From: an uncultured Pseudomonadota bacterium
Lineage (GTDB): Bacteria > Pseudomonadota > Alphaproteobacteria > RF32 > CAG-239
DNA length: 17,534 nucleotides
NCBI GenBank assembly: GCA_902795745.1
Contig: CADBMG010000024.1
Location: 1-17,534 of the forward strand
Reading direction: 5' to 3'
The position numbers and the translations under genes are program-made. Position 1 is the first letter of the stretch. Every line of letters starts with the position of its first letter. This document shows, piece after piece, positions 1 to 6,833 of this stretch. A model generated the notes under the pieces. It searched no databases, had not been told where the DNA came from, and saw only the letters and a program-made list of their open reading frames with translations.

Positions 1-63
1 ACCGCTGTTATGCGTAAGTTTATTACTTGCTTAAATGCTAAATCTAAAGCCTTTTGTGCATAA
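1..63 (+). CDS. IS110-family transposase, C-terminal fragment (cut by window start)
   Basis: The first frame is open from base 1 to a TAA at 61-63 and encodes 20 residues containing TAVMRKFITCLNAKSKA. This resembles the extreme C-terminus of IS110/IS1111-family (transposase_20) transposases, which typically end in an A-V-M-R-K-x-[IL]-x-x-L-N-A pattern. Only the tail is visible, so the catalytic RuvC-like DEDD and Tnp domains cannot be checked, nor whether the gene is intact. It is co-directional with nothing nearby; the next gene (pilin) faces it on the other strand. The call rests on a short motif only, so an unrelated gene end is possible. Confidence 0.55.
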   Translation, partial: TAVMRKFITCLNAKSKAFCA

Positions 64-267
64 CTTTTTTAACTGGATTGATGACAGAGTAAATGTCATT
101 CTGAGGAGCAAAGTATGTTAAGAATCCCCTATACGAATTTTGAAATGTCCGCAGTGTTCGATATATTTCCGGTCCAATTTATGGGTTATCCGAAGGTGAC
201 TTGTGGTTAAAAGTATTATGGTAAGCTTTTACCGTTCAACTACACGAAGAAAAACATTTTTATTATT
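64..267. other. Non-coding stretch downstream of the transposase fragment
   Basis: No convincing coding frame is present. It holds hairpin-forming segments: ATGACA/TGTCAT at 81-86 and 94-99 with a 7-base loop, and a nested structure at 203-245. In the nested structure GGTAA (220-224) pairs with TTACC (229-233), and an outer GTGGTT (203-208) pairs with AAC (238-240) and CAC (243-245) around a 2-base bulge. Positions about 94-125 resemble the dispersed intergenic motif with TCATTCTGAG and AAGAATC. If the upstream gene is an IS1111-type element, this is where its right end and a bridge RNA would lie; that is inference. Confidence 0.4.
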
Positions 268-302
268 AAAAAAACGCCGGAACACACGAACCGACGCTTT
301 TT
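268..302 (-). terminator. Rho-independent terminator of the pilin-like gene
   Basis: Read on the minus strand, AAAAAGCGUCGG (from 302 down to 291) pairs with CCGGCGUUUUUU across a 10-base loop (281-290), and the 3' side ends in a run of seven U (274-268). The two imperfect positions are G-U wobbles in the minus-strand RNA but A-C mismatches in plus-strand RNA, so the element fits termination of the minus-strand pilin gene, whose stop lies 27 bases upstream. Confidence 0.85.
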
Positions 303-328
303 GAAAAGAAAGAAAATTAATAAGATGA

Positions 329-1045
329 TTAGTAAAACTTCCAGTGCATATTTACTGTACCGGTCTCAGTATTAGCAGAGCATAATTCTGCTGCTTGAGC
401 CGGATTCATCGGCACGCGAGCATTTTTATCTGCCGCATTAGCGCAAACGAAATTATCAGAAACCGTAGTTGCCGTACCTGTATGAATTGCACAATCTGAT
501 GTAATAACATTCTTAACAGATGTTGCCGTTGTACCGGCCGGAGCTTCAGCATCACCGATATCAGTAATATCATCACCTACGCCGAAAGCAACTAAACCGG
601 AACCGGAGGAAGAACCCCAATCCATAACAGCCAGTTCCAAACAAGCCTCAGTCGGAATACCTGCAAACGAAACGATAAAGCCTTTTTTATCGCCGGTTTT
701 AACTTTGTTTGCCGGAGCAATTTTTACTGCTTCCGCCCAAGCATTTTCATAAGTAATGCTCACATTTTCTCCGGTGCCGGATCTTACCTCCATTTCATCA
801 GGAATTAAATGACCTTTATTAATAACGTCATTCGTCAAGGCTTCATAACTACGCTGTCCGCCAAAAAGCGTGCGGATATTAGTAGCAATTTGCGTAACTT
901 CATCTACTGTTTTATTAACTTTAAATTTCATCATAGCCTTCGAATAACCGGCAATACCACCTACCGACAAGACACCGATAATGGCCAAAACGCCCAGCAT
1001 TTCAATCATCGAACGACCGGATTGCATTTGTTTTGTATTAATCAT
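329..1045 (-). CDS. Type IV pilin-like protein (prepilin)
   Basis: 238 residues. A short basic leader ends in Gly10, followed by mature residues RSMIEMLGVLAIIGVLSVGG. Glu15 is the +5 glutamate of type IV prepilins, and a hydrophobic helix runs to about residue 37, so cleavage by a PilD-type peptidase after Gly10 is expected. The first mature residue is Arg, not the usual Phe/Met. The C-terminal domain has four cysteines (C135, C185, C201, C222), possibly two disulfides, and Gly/Ser/Thr-rich loops. Start: ATG with AAGGAGA (1052-1058 complement) six bases upstream. It has its own sigma70-like promoter and terminator, and no pilus assembly gene (pilB, pilC, pilQ, pilD) is nearby, so it is an orphan structural or minor pilin, or a pseudopilin. 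Family assignment is firm; which machine it serves is unknown. Confidence 0.85.
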   Translation of the reverse strand: MINTKQMQSGRSMIEMLGVLAIIGVLSVGGIAGYSKAMMKFKVNKTVDEVTQIATNIRTLFGGQRSYEALTNDVINKGHLIPDEMEVRSGTGENVSITYENAWAEAVKIAPANKVKTGDKKGFIVSFAGIPTEACLELAVMDWGSSSGSGLVAFGVGDDITDIGDAEAPAGTTATSVKNVITSDCAIHTGTATTVSDNFVCANAADKNARVPMNPAQAAELCSANTETGTVNMHWKFY

Positions 1046-1086
1046 GGATAGTCTCCTTATAAAATTATCAAACCTATTGTAACTTT

Positions 1087-1115
1087 ATTCTAACCGATTT
1101 TAAGCATCTGTGCAA
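1087..1115 (-). promoter_or_regulatory. Sigma70-type promoter of the pilin-like gene
   Basis: On the minus strand TTGCAC (1115-1110) and TAGAAT (1092-1087) are separated by exactly 17 bases. This predicts a start near 1080 and a leader of about 35 bases before the pilin ATG at 1045. It suggests the pilin is transcribed separately from the upstream ankyrin gene. Confidence 0.65.
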
Positions 1116-1161
1116 TATCAAGAAAGATATATGACTTTTGATATAGTTTCAGTACTTTTTA

Positions 1162-1806
1162 TCAGCGTTTTAGTGCCGCACGAACTTCGTCATTGGTAAC
1201 ATAATCATAAACCGAATGACCTTCATAATCACGTACTTTTTTACTTGCTCCGGCAGATACCATTAGTGCGATAACTTCCGGATTTTGGTTAAGTGCAACC
1301 GCATACATCAATGCCGTACGCCCTTTGTTGTCAACGGCATTTAAGTCCGCACCATAACGCAGCACCATTTTGACTACTTTGGCAGAGGCATCGGTACGAC
1401 AGATGTTCATAAGCAAAGTACGTCCTTTTTTATCTCGAGCATTTATATCGTTGCCGGTTAAATTGTGTGACGTTTCAATATTACCTTGCCCGCTAAAAGA
1501 AGAAATCAGTTTTTGCGCCATTTTGCCTAAATCGGCATTTCCGTTTTGTCCGCCGAAAAGACTGGCAAGTTCGCCTAAACCGGAGCTATCCGCACTTGTA
1601 TCAGCAGTTGCTGTTGGTGTTTGTTGAGTGTTTATGCTTAGATTCGGTAGCGGTATAATTCCTTTGCCTAATTTGTTGACAGCATAACATACAGCCTTTT
1701 GAGTCAACTCTTGGCGATGTTGATAAGCGTAATAAGCTCCTCCGGCAATAACGCATGATATAATCAGCATTAAAACACCTAAAATAAGCAAAAATTTTTT
1801 CAGCAT
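1162..1806 (-). CDS. Membrane-anchored ankyrin-repeat protein
   Basis: 214 residues from the ATG at 1806. An in-frame upstream ATG at 1839 exists, but 1806 has AAGGGG at 1814-1819 (complement) and places a basic-hydrophobic N-terminus (MLKKFLLILGVLMLI) first. Residues about 4-26 form a single membrane segment or uncleaved signal anchor. Residues about 60-115 are Ser/Thr/Gly/Gln-rich linker. Ankyrin repeats follow at about 127-159 (KKGRTLLMNIC...GADLNAVD), 160-192 (NKGRTALMYAV...GASKKVRD) and a partial third at 195-214. Ankyrin repeats bind proteins; the partner is unknown, and the domain probably lies in the periplasm. A weak promoter (TTTACT-18-TATGTT, 1857-1828) precedes it. No terminator is seen before the pilin. 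Confidence 0.75.
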   Translation of the reverse strand: MLKKFLLILGVLMLIISCVIAGGAYYAYQHRQELTQKAVCYAVNKLGKGIIPLPNLSINTQQTPTATADTSADSSGLGELASLFGGQNGNADLGKMAQKLISSFSGQGNIETSHNLTGNDINARDKKGRTLLMNICRTDASAKVVKMVLRYGADLNAVDNKGRTALMYAVALNQNPEVIALMVSAGASKKVRDYEGHSVYDYVTNDEVRAALKR

Positions 1807-1897
1807 AATCTTTCCCCTTGTTACCTCAACATATCCCATTTTATTACCAAAAGTAAAATAAATTACGCACTTATGCAGAACTAAAACTTTATGTCGA

Positions 1898-1925
1898 TTG
1901 ATTGGTTTATTTCAGATCATATATG
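1898..1925 (+). promoter_or_regulatory. Possible promoter of the small membrane-protein gene
   Basis: TTGATT (1898-1903) and TATATG (1920-1925) are 16 bases apart, each matching the sigma70 consensus at 4 of 6 positions. The predicted start is near 1932, almost on the ATG at 1933. In this AT-rich sequence such a match can arise by chance. Confidence 0.3.
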
Positions 1926-1932
1926 ACATATC

Positions 1933-2160
1933 ATGATAAAGAATAAAGATGAAATGAAAGAGAATTTGGAAATTGCCGAAAGCGTTGTAACAATAATTAT
2001 GTTTGTTATGGCGGTGTGGGGCAGTATTGTCAGTATTGAATCCGGATTTTGGCATAAACTGAACCATGTAGTTAACCATTATCATCAAGAAATATCAAAG
2101 GTAGAAGAAAGCAAACATAGCGTCTTACATAAGATAGAAAAAGAAATTCGTCACTTATAG
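1933..2160 (+). CDS. Small hypothetical membrane protein
   Basis: 75 residues, family not recognised. A charged N-terminus (MIKNKDEMKENLEI) is followed by one hydrophobic segment at about residues 16-38 (SVVTIIMFVMAVWGSIVS), then a His/Lys/Glu-rich amphipathic tail (HQEISKVEESKHSVLHKIEKE) that could form a coiled coil. It fills the gap between the divergent ankyrin gene and the convergent smpB, ending 3 bases before the smpB stop, with no larger gene overlapping. No clear ribosome binding site precedes either the ATG at 1933 or an in-frame ATG at 1954; with the promoter proposed just upstream the message could be leaderless. The charge pattern supports a real gene, but it could be a chance ORF. 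Confidence 0.5.
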   Translation: MIKNKDEMKENLEIAESVVTIIMFVMAVWGSIVSIESGFWHKLNHVVNHYHQEISKVEESKHSVLHKIEKEIRHL

Positions 2161-2163
2161 ATT

Positions 2164-2643
2164 TTATCGAGCCATAATTCTGGCTTTTTCCCGATTCCAA
2201 TCGCGATCTTTCATCGTTTCTCGCTTATCGTACAATTTTTTACCTGTCCCGAGGCCGATTTCTAACTTAGCGCGACCACGTTTATCAAAATACAATTTTA
2301 TGGCTATCAACGTTGCTCCTTTACGGTTCAAAGCATTGATTATTTTAATTACTTCGCGCCGATGCAACAACAACTTACGATTGCGACGCTCAGCGTGACT
2401 TGCATAGCCCTGATTATCATATGAGGCAATAAACATATTGCTCATATATAACTCTTCACCTTCAATAATGCCGTAGGCTTCATTAATATTAGCGTGTCCC
2501 AAACGCAAAGATTTTACTTCCGTTCCGGTCAATATCAGTCCGGCTTCAAATGTTTCATTTATGGCATAATCAAAATGCGCCCGACGGTTTTGTGCGACCA
2601 AACCGCTGGTGATAAAATCCGTTCTTCTCTTATTTTCAGCCAT
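2164..2643 (-). CDS. smpB: SsrA-binding protein SmpB
   Basis: 159 residues, the usual SmpB length. SmpB binds tmRNA and delivers it to stalled ribosomes so that nascent chains are tagged and released. Family hallmarks are visible along its length: NRRAHFDYAI, the LTGTEVKSLRLGHANINEAY core of the oligonucleotide-binding barrel, LLLHRREI-like (LLLHRREVIKI), and a C-terminal tail with GKKLYDKRETMKDRDW, the segment that inserts in the decoding centre and mRNA channel. Start: ATG at 2643 with AAAGGT seven bases upstream. It has its own strong promoter in the gap after the M48 protease gene. The tmRNA gene itself is not in this window. Confidence 0.97.
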   Translation of the reverse strand: MAENKRRTDFITSGLVAQNRRAHFDYAINETFEAGLILTGTEVKSLRLGHANINEAYGIIEGEELYMSNMFIASYDNQGYASHAERRNRKLLLHRREVIKIINALNRKGATLIAIKLYFDKRGRAKLEIGLGTGKKLYDKRETMKDRDWNREKARIMAR

Positions 2644-2664
2644 TTCGATTACCTTTCGTGTTTC

Positions 2665-2693
2665 TATATACGTCAGTGCGAAGGGATTGTCAA
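2665..2693 (-). promoter_or_regulatory. Strong sigma70 promoter of smpB, with an inverted repeat over the -35
   Basis: On the minus strand a consensus TTGACA (2693-2688) is followed after 17 bases by TATATA (2670-2665), predicting a start near 2658 and a leader of about 15 bases. A perfect 6-base inverted repeat, CGAAGG (2679-2684) and CCTTCG (2694-2699), brackets the -35 box. It has no T run, so it is not a normal terminator of the upstream protease gene, and it could be an operator. Confidence 0.75.
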
Positions 2694-2715
2694 CCTTCGA
2701 ATAAACACAACGATT

Positions 2716-4086
2716 TTAGAACACAGATTCAGCCTCTTGCAATTCTTCTTCAACACGGGTTTTGAGATCGGATATTTTAAGTTTCAAAGCTTTGTCTTTG
2801 GCCGATTTTTCAGCTTGTTTTAATTGCTTATCCGCGGCATAAATATTGCCGATGTCATAACTGAATTCGGCAGCAGAATAAAGTGACGATGCTTTATCTC
2901 CTAAAATGTCATAAGCGCGAGATAAAAGTTGCCATCCCTGAGATGTTGGTTGTTTGATTTGAGCCTTTTTCAACAGTTCAACAGCTCGCTTTGCAGTTGG
3001 TGCAGATTCGGAACTTTCCAATAAAGCATGAGCCAAACTCAACTGTATCGTCGGAGTTTCCGGTAATAAGCTGAGAGCTTTTTCGTATGCTTTTATACTT
3101 TCTTTGACGTTGCCGTTTTCGAATAAAAATTGTCCTTTTAGCTCATAAAAATATGGATTTTTAGGATGTTGTTTAATTAAATCATCAACCAAGAGGTGAG
3201 CTTTGGTAAAATTCCCTTGGCGAAAATATAAAATACTATGCGCATATTTTGCCGCGGACGAGGCATTTTCATTCGGATAACGTCGCCATACACGATTAGA
3301 TTCTTCCAAATAACCAGATAGTTTGGCTTGTACCAAAGCAAAACGGGCATCTAACGGCGATTTTGCACTATACTTGTTTTGTTTTCCGGCATTAATAAAA
3401 TGTTCGATTCGCTCACTGGTCAAAGGGTGATTGCTGAAATAGTCGGTTTCCGAAATGCCACTCATTTGATTACGTTTTTTGATTTTTTGCATAAAACGCA
3501 GCAACCCTTCTGTCGACTGCTTTGTTTTATTCAATAACTTTATAGCACTTTCATCGGCATTACGCTCTTCTTCAATTTGGTGATGTAGCATATGATTTAT
3601 TGCTGAGCTTTGCGAGCCCAAAATGACTGCCATTGCAGCATCTCCGCGACCTGTGGAAATAGCTGTTGCCCCTGCGGCAATCATTGAACCCAGCATAATA
3701 TAACGCATTTTTTCCAGCTTTAATTTTTGTCGCACGATATGACCGCCCATAATATGTCCGGTTTCGTGTGCTAAAATACCGGCAAGCTCATTGGTGTCAT
3801 CGGCTGCCAACAATGTTTCGCTGTGAACAAACATATAATTTCCGTCGCTGACAAAAGCATTGAGAGTATTATCACTAACCACAAACAAACGATTGCTGCT
3901 AAAGCTTAAGCCTGCTGCAGAATACAGAGGTCTAACCACATCAGACAGATAGTTGTTTGTCTCGGCATCCGATATAAGTATCAAGCCCTCATCGGCCAAT
4001 GATGTACTAATAAAAGACAGGGCTGTCAAACAGCCCGTCCATATAATTTTCAGTGCAGATTTTAACCTAGCAGACGTCGCCACCAT
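2716..4086 (-). CDS. M48-family zinc metalloprotease with TPR repeats (BepA/YfgC-like)
   Basis: 456 residues. A Sec signal peptide (about 1-31, cleavage likely after SLA) sends it to the periplasm. The M48 domain carries HETGH (H107, E108, H111) and the downstream E-R-N-A-D (E174 to D178) with the third zinc ligand. H220 in SNHP matches the conserved His-Pro loop of BepA-type enzymes. TPR-like helices fill about residues 270-430, e.g. YELKGQFLFENGNVKESIKA. BepA-type proteases chaperone or degrade outer-membrane proteins such as LptD at the BAM complex; that role here is inference. Start: ATG 4086 with GGAG (4095-4098 complement) eight bases upstream, placing the start inside the end of rne (25-base overlap), so it is probably co-transcribed and translationally coupled. 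Confidence 0.9.
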   Translation of the reverse strand: MVATSARLKSALKIIWTGCLTALSFISTSLADEGLILISDAETNNYLSDVVRPLYSAAGLSFSSNRLFVVSDNTLNAFVSDGNYMFVHSETLLAADDTNELAGILAHETGHIMGGHIVRQKLKLEKMRYIMLGSMIAAGATAISTGRGDAAMAVILGSQSSAINHMLHHQIEEERNADESAIKLLNKTKQSTEGLLRFMQKIKKRNQMSGISETDYFSNHPLTSERIEHFINAGKQNKYSAKSPLDARFALVQAKLSGYLEESNRVWRRYPNENASSAAKYAHSILYFRQGNFTKAHLLVDDLIKQHPKNPYFYELKGQFLFENGNVKESIKAYEKALSLLPETPTIQLSLAHALLESSESAPTAKRAVELLKKAQIKQPTSQGWQLLSRAYDILGDKASSLYSAAEFSYDIGNIYAADKQLKQAEKSAKDKALKLKISDLKTRVEEELQEAESVF

Positions 4087-6422
4087 GATTTTTTCTCCGG
4101 TTCAGACGTTTCGGCAGTTTTGCGCTGATTATAATAGCCATCAGAGCGACGATCCGAGCGGCGGAAACGACGATTGCGTCCGTTTCGACGATAACGCTCG
4201 CGTTGATTGTCACCATCCGATTTATCAATGTTTTCGGAAAGATTTTCTTCATCATCTTCGTCGTAAGTTACATTTTCTTCTTCGTAACAAGTTGTTGCCG
4301 TATCTGTAGATGTTTCGTTGACGGAAGGTAATTTTTCTTTACATATTTTATAATCGGAAGCCTCAAACATTGTCGTATCACCGGCCACAACCAAATGGTC
4401 ACCGTACAAATCTTCCAAAGCCATCAACTGCTTACGTTTTTGGTTTAATAAATAAGCGGCAATGCTGTCCGGAACCGTAACGACAATTTTTACATTGCGA
4501 TTACGGACACATTCTGTCTCCAAAGCCCGCAAAATTAATGTTGCCCCCGATTCTATTGTGCGAGTAAAACCATGACCATGGCAGTGCGGACAAACTTCAT
4601 AATTGCTTTCCATAAATGAAGAGTGCATTCTTTGGCGCGAGATTTCCAAAAGTCCGAAAATACTCATCTTAGCAATTTGAATACGTGCTCTGTCATCTTT
4701 CATGGCTTCTTTCATACGGCGTTCGACCATTATGTTGTTCTGCGGCTCATACATATCAATAAAATCGACAACAATCAGTCCTGCTAAGTCACGCATTTTT
4801 AGTTGTTTCGCAATTTCATCAGCAGCTTCTAAGTTAGTTTTTAAGGCTGTTTCTTCGATATCTTTTTCTTTTGTGGCTCGTCCGGAGTTTACATCAATTG
4901 AAACCAGTGCTTCTGTCGGATTGATTACTAAATATCCGCCGGATTCTAGCTGTACAATAGGGTTATGTAACTTATCCAGTTGTGCTTCAACTTGAAAGCG
5001 TTGAAAAACAGGAATTTCGGTAGGTTTACGACATTTAATGTTTTTCAAATTATGCGGTGCTAAAATTTTTACGAAGTTGCGTGCTGTTTGATAGGCCGAT
5101 TCGCCGTCGATAATTACTTCGGAAATATCTTTGGTATACATATCGCGCAGAGCACGCTTGATTAAATCTCCTTCTTCATAAATAATGGCAGGAGCTTTAT
5201 TTTTCAGTGCTCCGTAACGAATGGCATTCCATGTGCGAATCAAGTAATTGTAATCACGCACAATGTCTGCCTTGGTCTTATCTTCACCGGCCGTGCGGAC
5301 AATAAGTGACATATCCTGATTGAGAGGTAATTCTTTTAAGATAGCTTTTAAGCGTCGGCGATCACCGGAATTAGTAATTTTTCTGCTAACTCCGCCGCTC
5401 TTGATGCGATTAGGCATCAAAACACAATAACGTCCGGCAAGAGAAATATATGTTGTGCATGCCGCTCCCTTATTACCACGTTCTTCTTTAACAATTTGCA
5501 CCAAAAGTGTTTGTCCTTCTTTTATAACATCTTGAATGGTGCTGTTGTGGAATAATTTACGTGCCCGTAAAAGTTTGCGTTGTGTTTCAAAATTATATTC
5601 GGTACCGTCATTTTCATCATCATCGTCATCATCGTCAACTTCAACATCTTCGGCTAACAATTCGTCATCTAAACCGATGTCATCAGCTAATGTTTTCAAG
5701 GCTTTTTTTCTGTCGCGCGGACGACGCGTTGCACGGCGATGCTTACGAGTAGAGCTACCGTTGTGTTCTTTTTCAATTGAATCATTTTCTTCATCATTGG
5801 TATCTTCAACCTTTTCTTCACCGACAATTTCCGTAACATCATCGTCAGCCGATATAACCTCTGCAGATTCGTTGCTCTCAGTATTTTCTGCATCTGGTAT
5901 ATTCGTACTAGGCTGCTCATTTTCCTGTTCAACGGACTTATCATCCTCAGATTGATCACAAAGATAATCATCATTATCCGGTAAAGCATTTTGCAGAGGT
6001 TCTAACTGCGCTTCTTCAATTTCTTGGGCTTGTTGAGCTTCCAAACGTTTTTGAGCCTCTTTAGCTTCTTTCTCAGCTTTATAACGAGCGCGTTCGGCAT
6101 CGCGTTCTTTCAGATGTTTAATTTTATTGTTTATAATCTCATCAACTTCGGCTTCCACTTGTTGCAAAACTTCATCGGAAACATTGTAATAATCAGGATG
6201 AATTTCATTAAAAGCCAAAAAGCCGTGTTTATTACCGCCGTAATCTACAAAAGCAGCCTGCAAAGACGGTTCTATTCTAATAACTTTTGCCGTATAAATA
6301 TTACCTTTAATTTGTTTACGGACAGATGATTCAAACTCAACATCTTCTACTTTATTACCATCAACAATAACAACGCGCGTTTCTTCCGGTTGCGTGTCAT
6401 CAATTAACATTCTTTTAGTCAT
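4062..6422 (-). CDS. rne: Ribonuclease E/G family endoribonuclease (RNase E)
   Basis: 786 residues from ATG 6422. An in-frame ATG lies further upstream (6470), but MTKRMLIDDTQPEETRV is the conserved alphaproteobacterial N-terminus and GGGG (6429-6432 complement) lies six bases before it. RNase E cleaves single-stranded mRNA and rRNA/tRNA precursors at the inner membrane and organises the degradosome. The S1 domain is split: first half about residues 37-105, then a roughly 185-residue charged insertion with an Asp run (DDDDDDDEND near 263-272), then the second half from about 296. The metal-binding aspartates are D510 (SIDVNSGR) and D553 (VVDFIDM). The Zn-link CPHC is C611/C614. The tail is acidic, then Arg-rich, and ends in the conserved KKSWWRRLLG. 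It is shorter at the C-terminus than E. coli RNase E. Confidence 0.95.
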   Translation of the reverse strand: MTKRMLIDDTQPEETRVVIVDGNKVEDVEFESSVRKQIKGNIYTAKVIRIEPSLQAAFVDYGGNKHGFLAFNEIHPDYYNVSDEVLQQVEAEVDEIINNKIKHLKERDAERARYKAEKEAKEAQKRLEAQQAQEIEEAQLEPLQNALPDNDDYLCDQSEDDKSVEQENEQPSTNIPDAENTESNESAEVISADDDVTEIVGEEKVEDTNDEENDSIEKEHNGSSTRKHRRATRRPRDRKKALKTLADDIGLDDELLAEDVEVDDDDDDDENDGTEYNFETQRKLLRARKLFHNSTIQDVIKEGQTLLVQIVKEERGNKGAACTTYISLAGRYCVLMPNRIKSGGVSRKITNSGDRRRLKAILKELPLNQDMSLIVRTAGEDKTKADIVRDYNYLIRTWNAIRYGALKNKAPAIIYEEGDLIKRALRDMYTKDISEVIIDGESAYQTARNFVKILAPHNLKNIKCRKPTEIPVFQRFQVEAQLDKLHNPIVQLESGGYLVINPTEALVSIDVNSGRATKEKDIEETALKTNLEAADEIAKQLKMRDLAGLIVVDFIDMYEPQNNIMVERRMKEAMKDDRARIQIAKMSIFGLLEISRQRMHSSFMESNYEVCPHCHGHGFTRTIESGATLILRALETECVRNRNVKIVVTVPDSIAAYLLNQKRKQLMALEDLYGDHLVVAGDTTMFEASDYKICKEKLPSVNETSTDTATTCYEEENVTYDEDDEENLSENIDKSDGDNQRERYRRNGRNRRFRRSDRRSDGYYNQRKTAETSEPEKKSWWRRLLG

Positions 6423-6439
6423 AATTAACCCCATAGTTG

Positions 6440-6456
6440 GCTCGTTTGCGACGAGC
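6440..6456 (-). promoter_or_regulatory. Hairpin just upstream of the rne ribosome binding site
   Basis: GCTCG and CGAGC form a perfect 5-base stem with a 7-base loop in the minus-strand leader. It ends 7 bases before the GGGG ribosome site and 17 bases before the rne start codon. In E. coli, rne is autoregulated through hairpins in its 5' leader, so this is a candidate element of similar logic, though homology of the structure is not implied. Confidence 0.35.
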
Positions 6457-6490
6457 TGTTTTGTTTCCAAGCGGGTAGGGATAATTTAAA

Positions 6491-6517
6491 AAACGCCCAA
6501 AAGGCAATTAAAAGCCT
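6491..6517 (-). promoter_or_regulatory. Possible weak attenuator in the rne leader
   Basis: In the minus-strand RNA AGGC (6517-6514) can pair with GCCT (6505-6502). Alternatively GCC (6505-6503) can pair with the GGC reading down from 6498-6496, followed by G and a run of six U at 6493-6488 or so. The two pairings exclude one another, as in an attenuator, but both stems are only 3-5 bases, so support is weak. Confidence 0.2.
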
Positions 6518-6812
6518 CACATATTTTCCGCTCAAGCAAACCTATATCAAACAAGCTGCGAGCATTGGTCTTTATTTGCGGCGGGATTGTTGTTTTTTTA
6601 TTCTTCTTAATTATTCTTAACAATCTGCACCGAATTATCTTTACCCGAATTCTTTGTTATCGTATAATGTCGCAAGAGCCTTTCTTGTTGTCTGTTATTC
6701 TCTCCATGAAGTACATCATGCGACCGATAAACAACCATAGCATAAACAATAAAAATAAAATTACAACAATAAATTTTACTAATGCAAAAAAATGTTTGAT
6801 TTTAACTCATTG

Positions 6813-6833
6813 GTAATAAGTCATTACTATAAT
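6813..6833 (+). promoter_or_regulatory. Promoter -10 of the amidase operon with an abutting inverted repeat
   Basis: A perfect TATAAT at 6828-6833 lies 39 bases before the amidase ATG. No good -35 sits at 16-18 bases, so an activator may be used. Directly abutting it is the inverted repeat GTAAT (6813-6817), five bases, ATTAC (6823-6827), which occupies the usual spacer and could be a regulator site. Confidence 0.5.

Noticed and set aside
4067..4255. Second minus-strand frame inside the 3' end of rne
   Set aside because: It lies wholly within rne in another frame, and the rne frame carries the conserved C-terminal motif here.
5536..5955. Plus-strand open frame with long Ser runs
   Set aside because: It is the antisense of the Asp/Glu-rich insertion of RNase E; GAT/GAC and GAA codons read backward give Ser/Phe-rich peptides.
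6565..6816. Plus-strand open frame of 83 codons between rne and the amidase gene
   Set aside because: TTG start, no ribosome site, low-complexity AT-rich composition, and it occupies the divergent promoter region.
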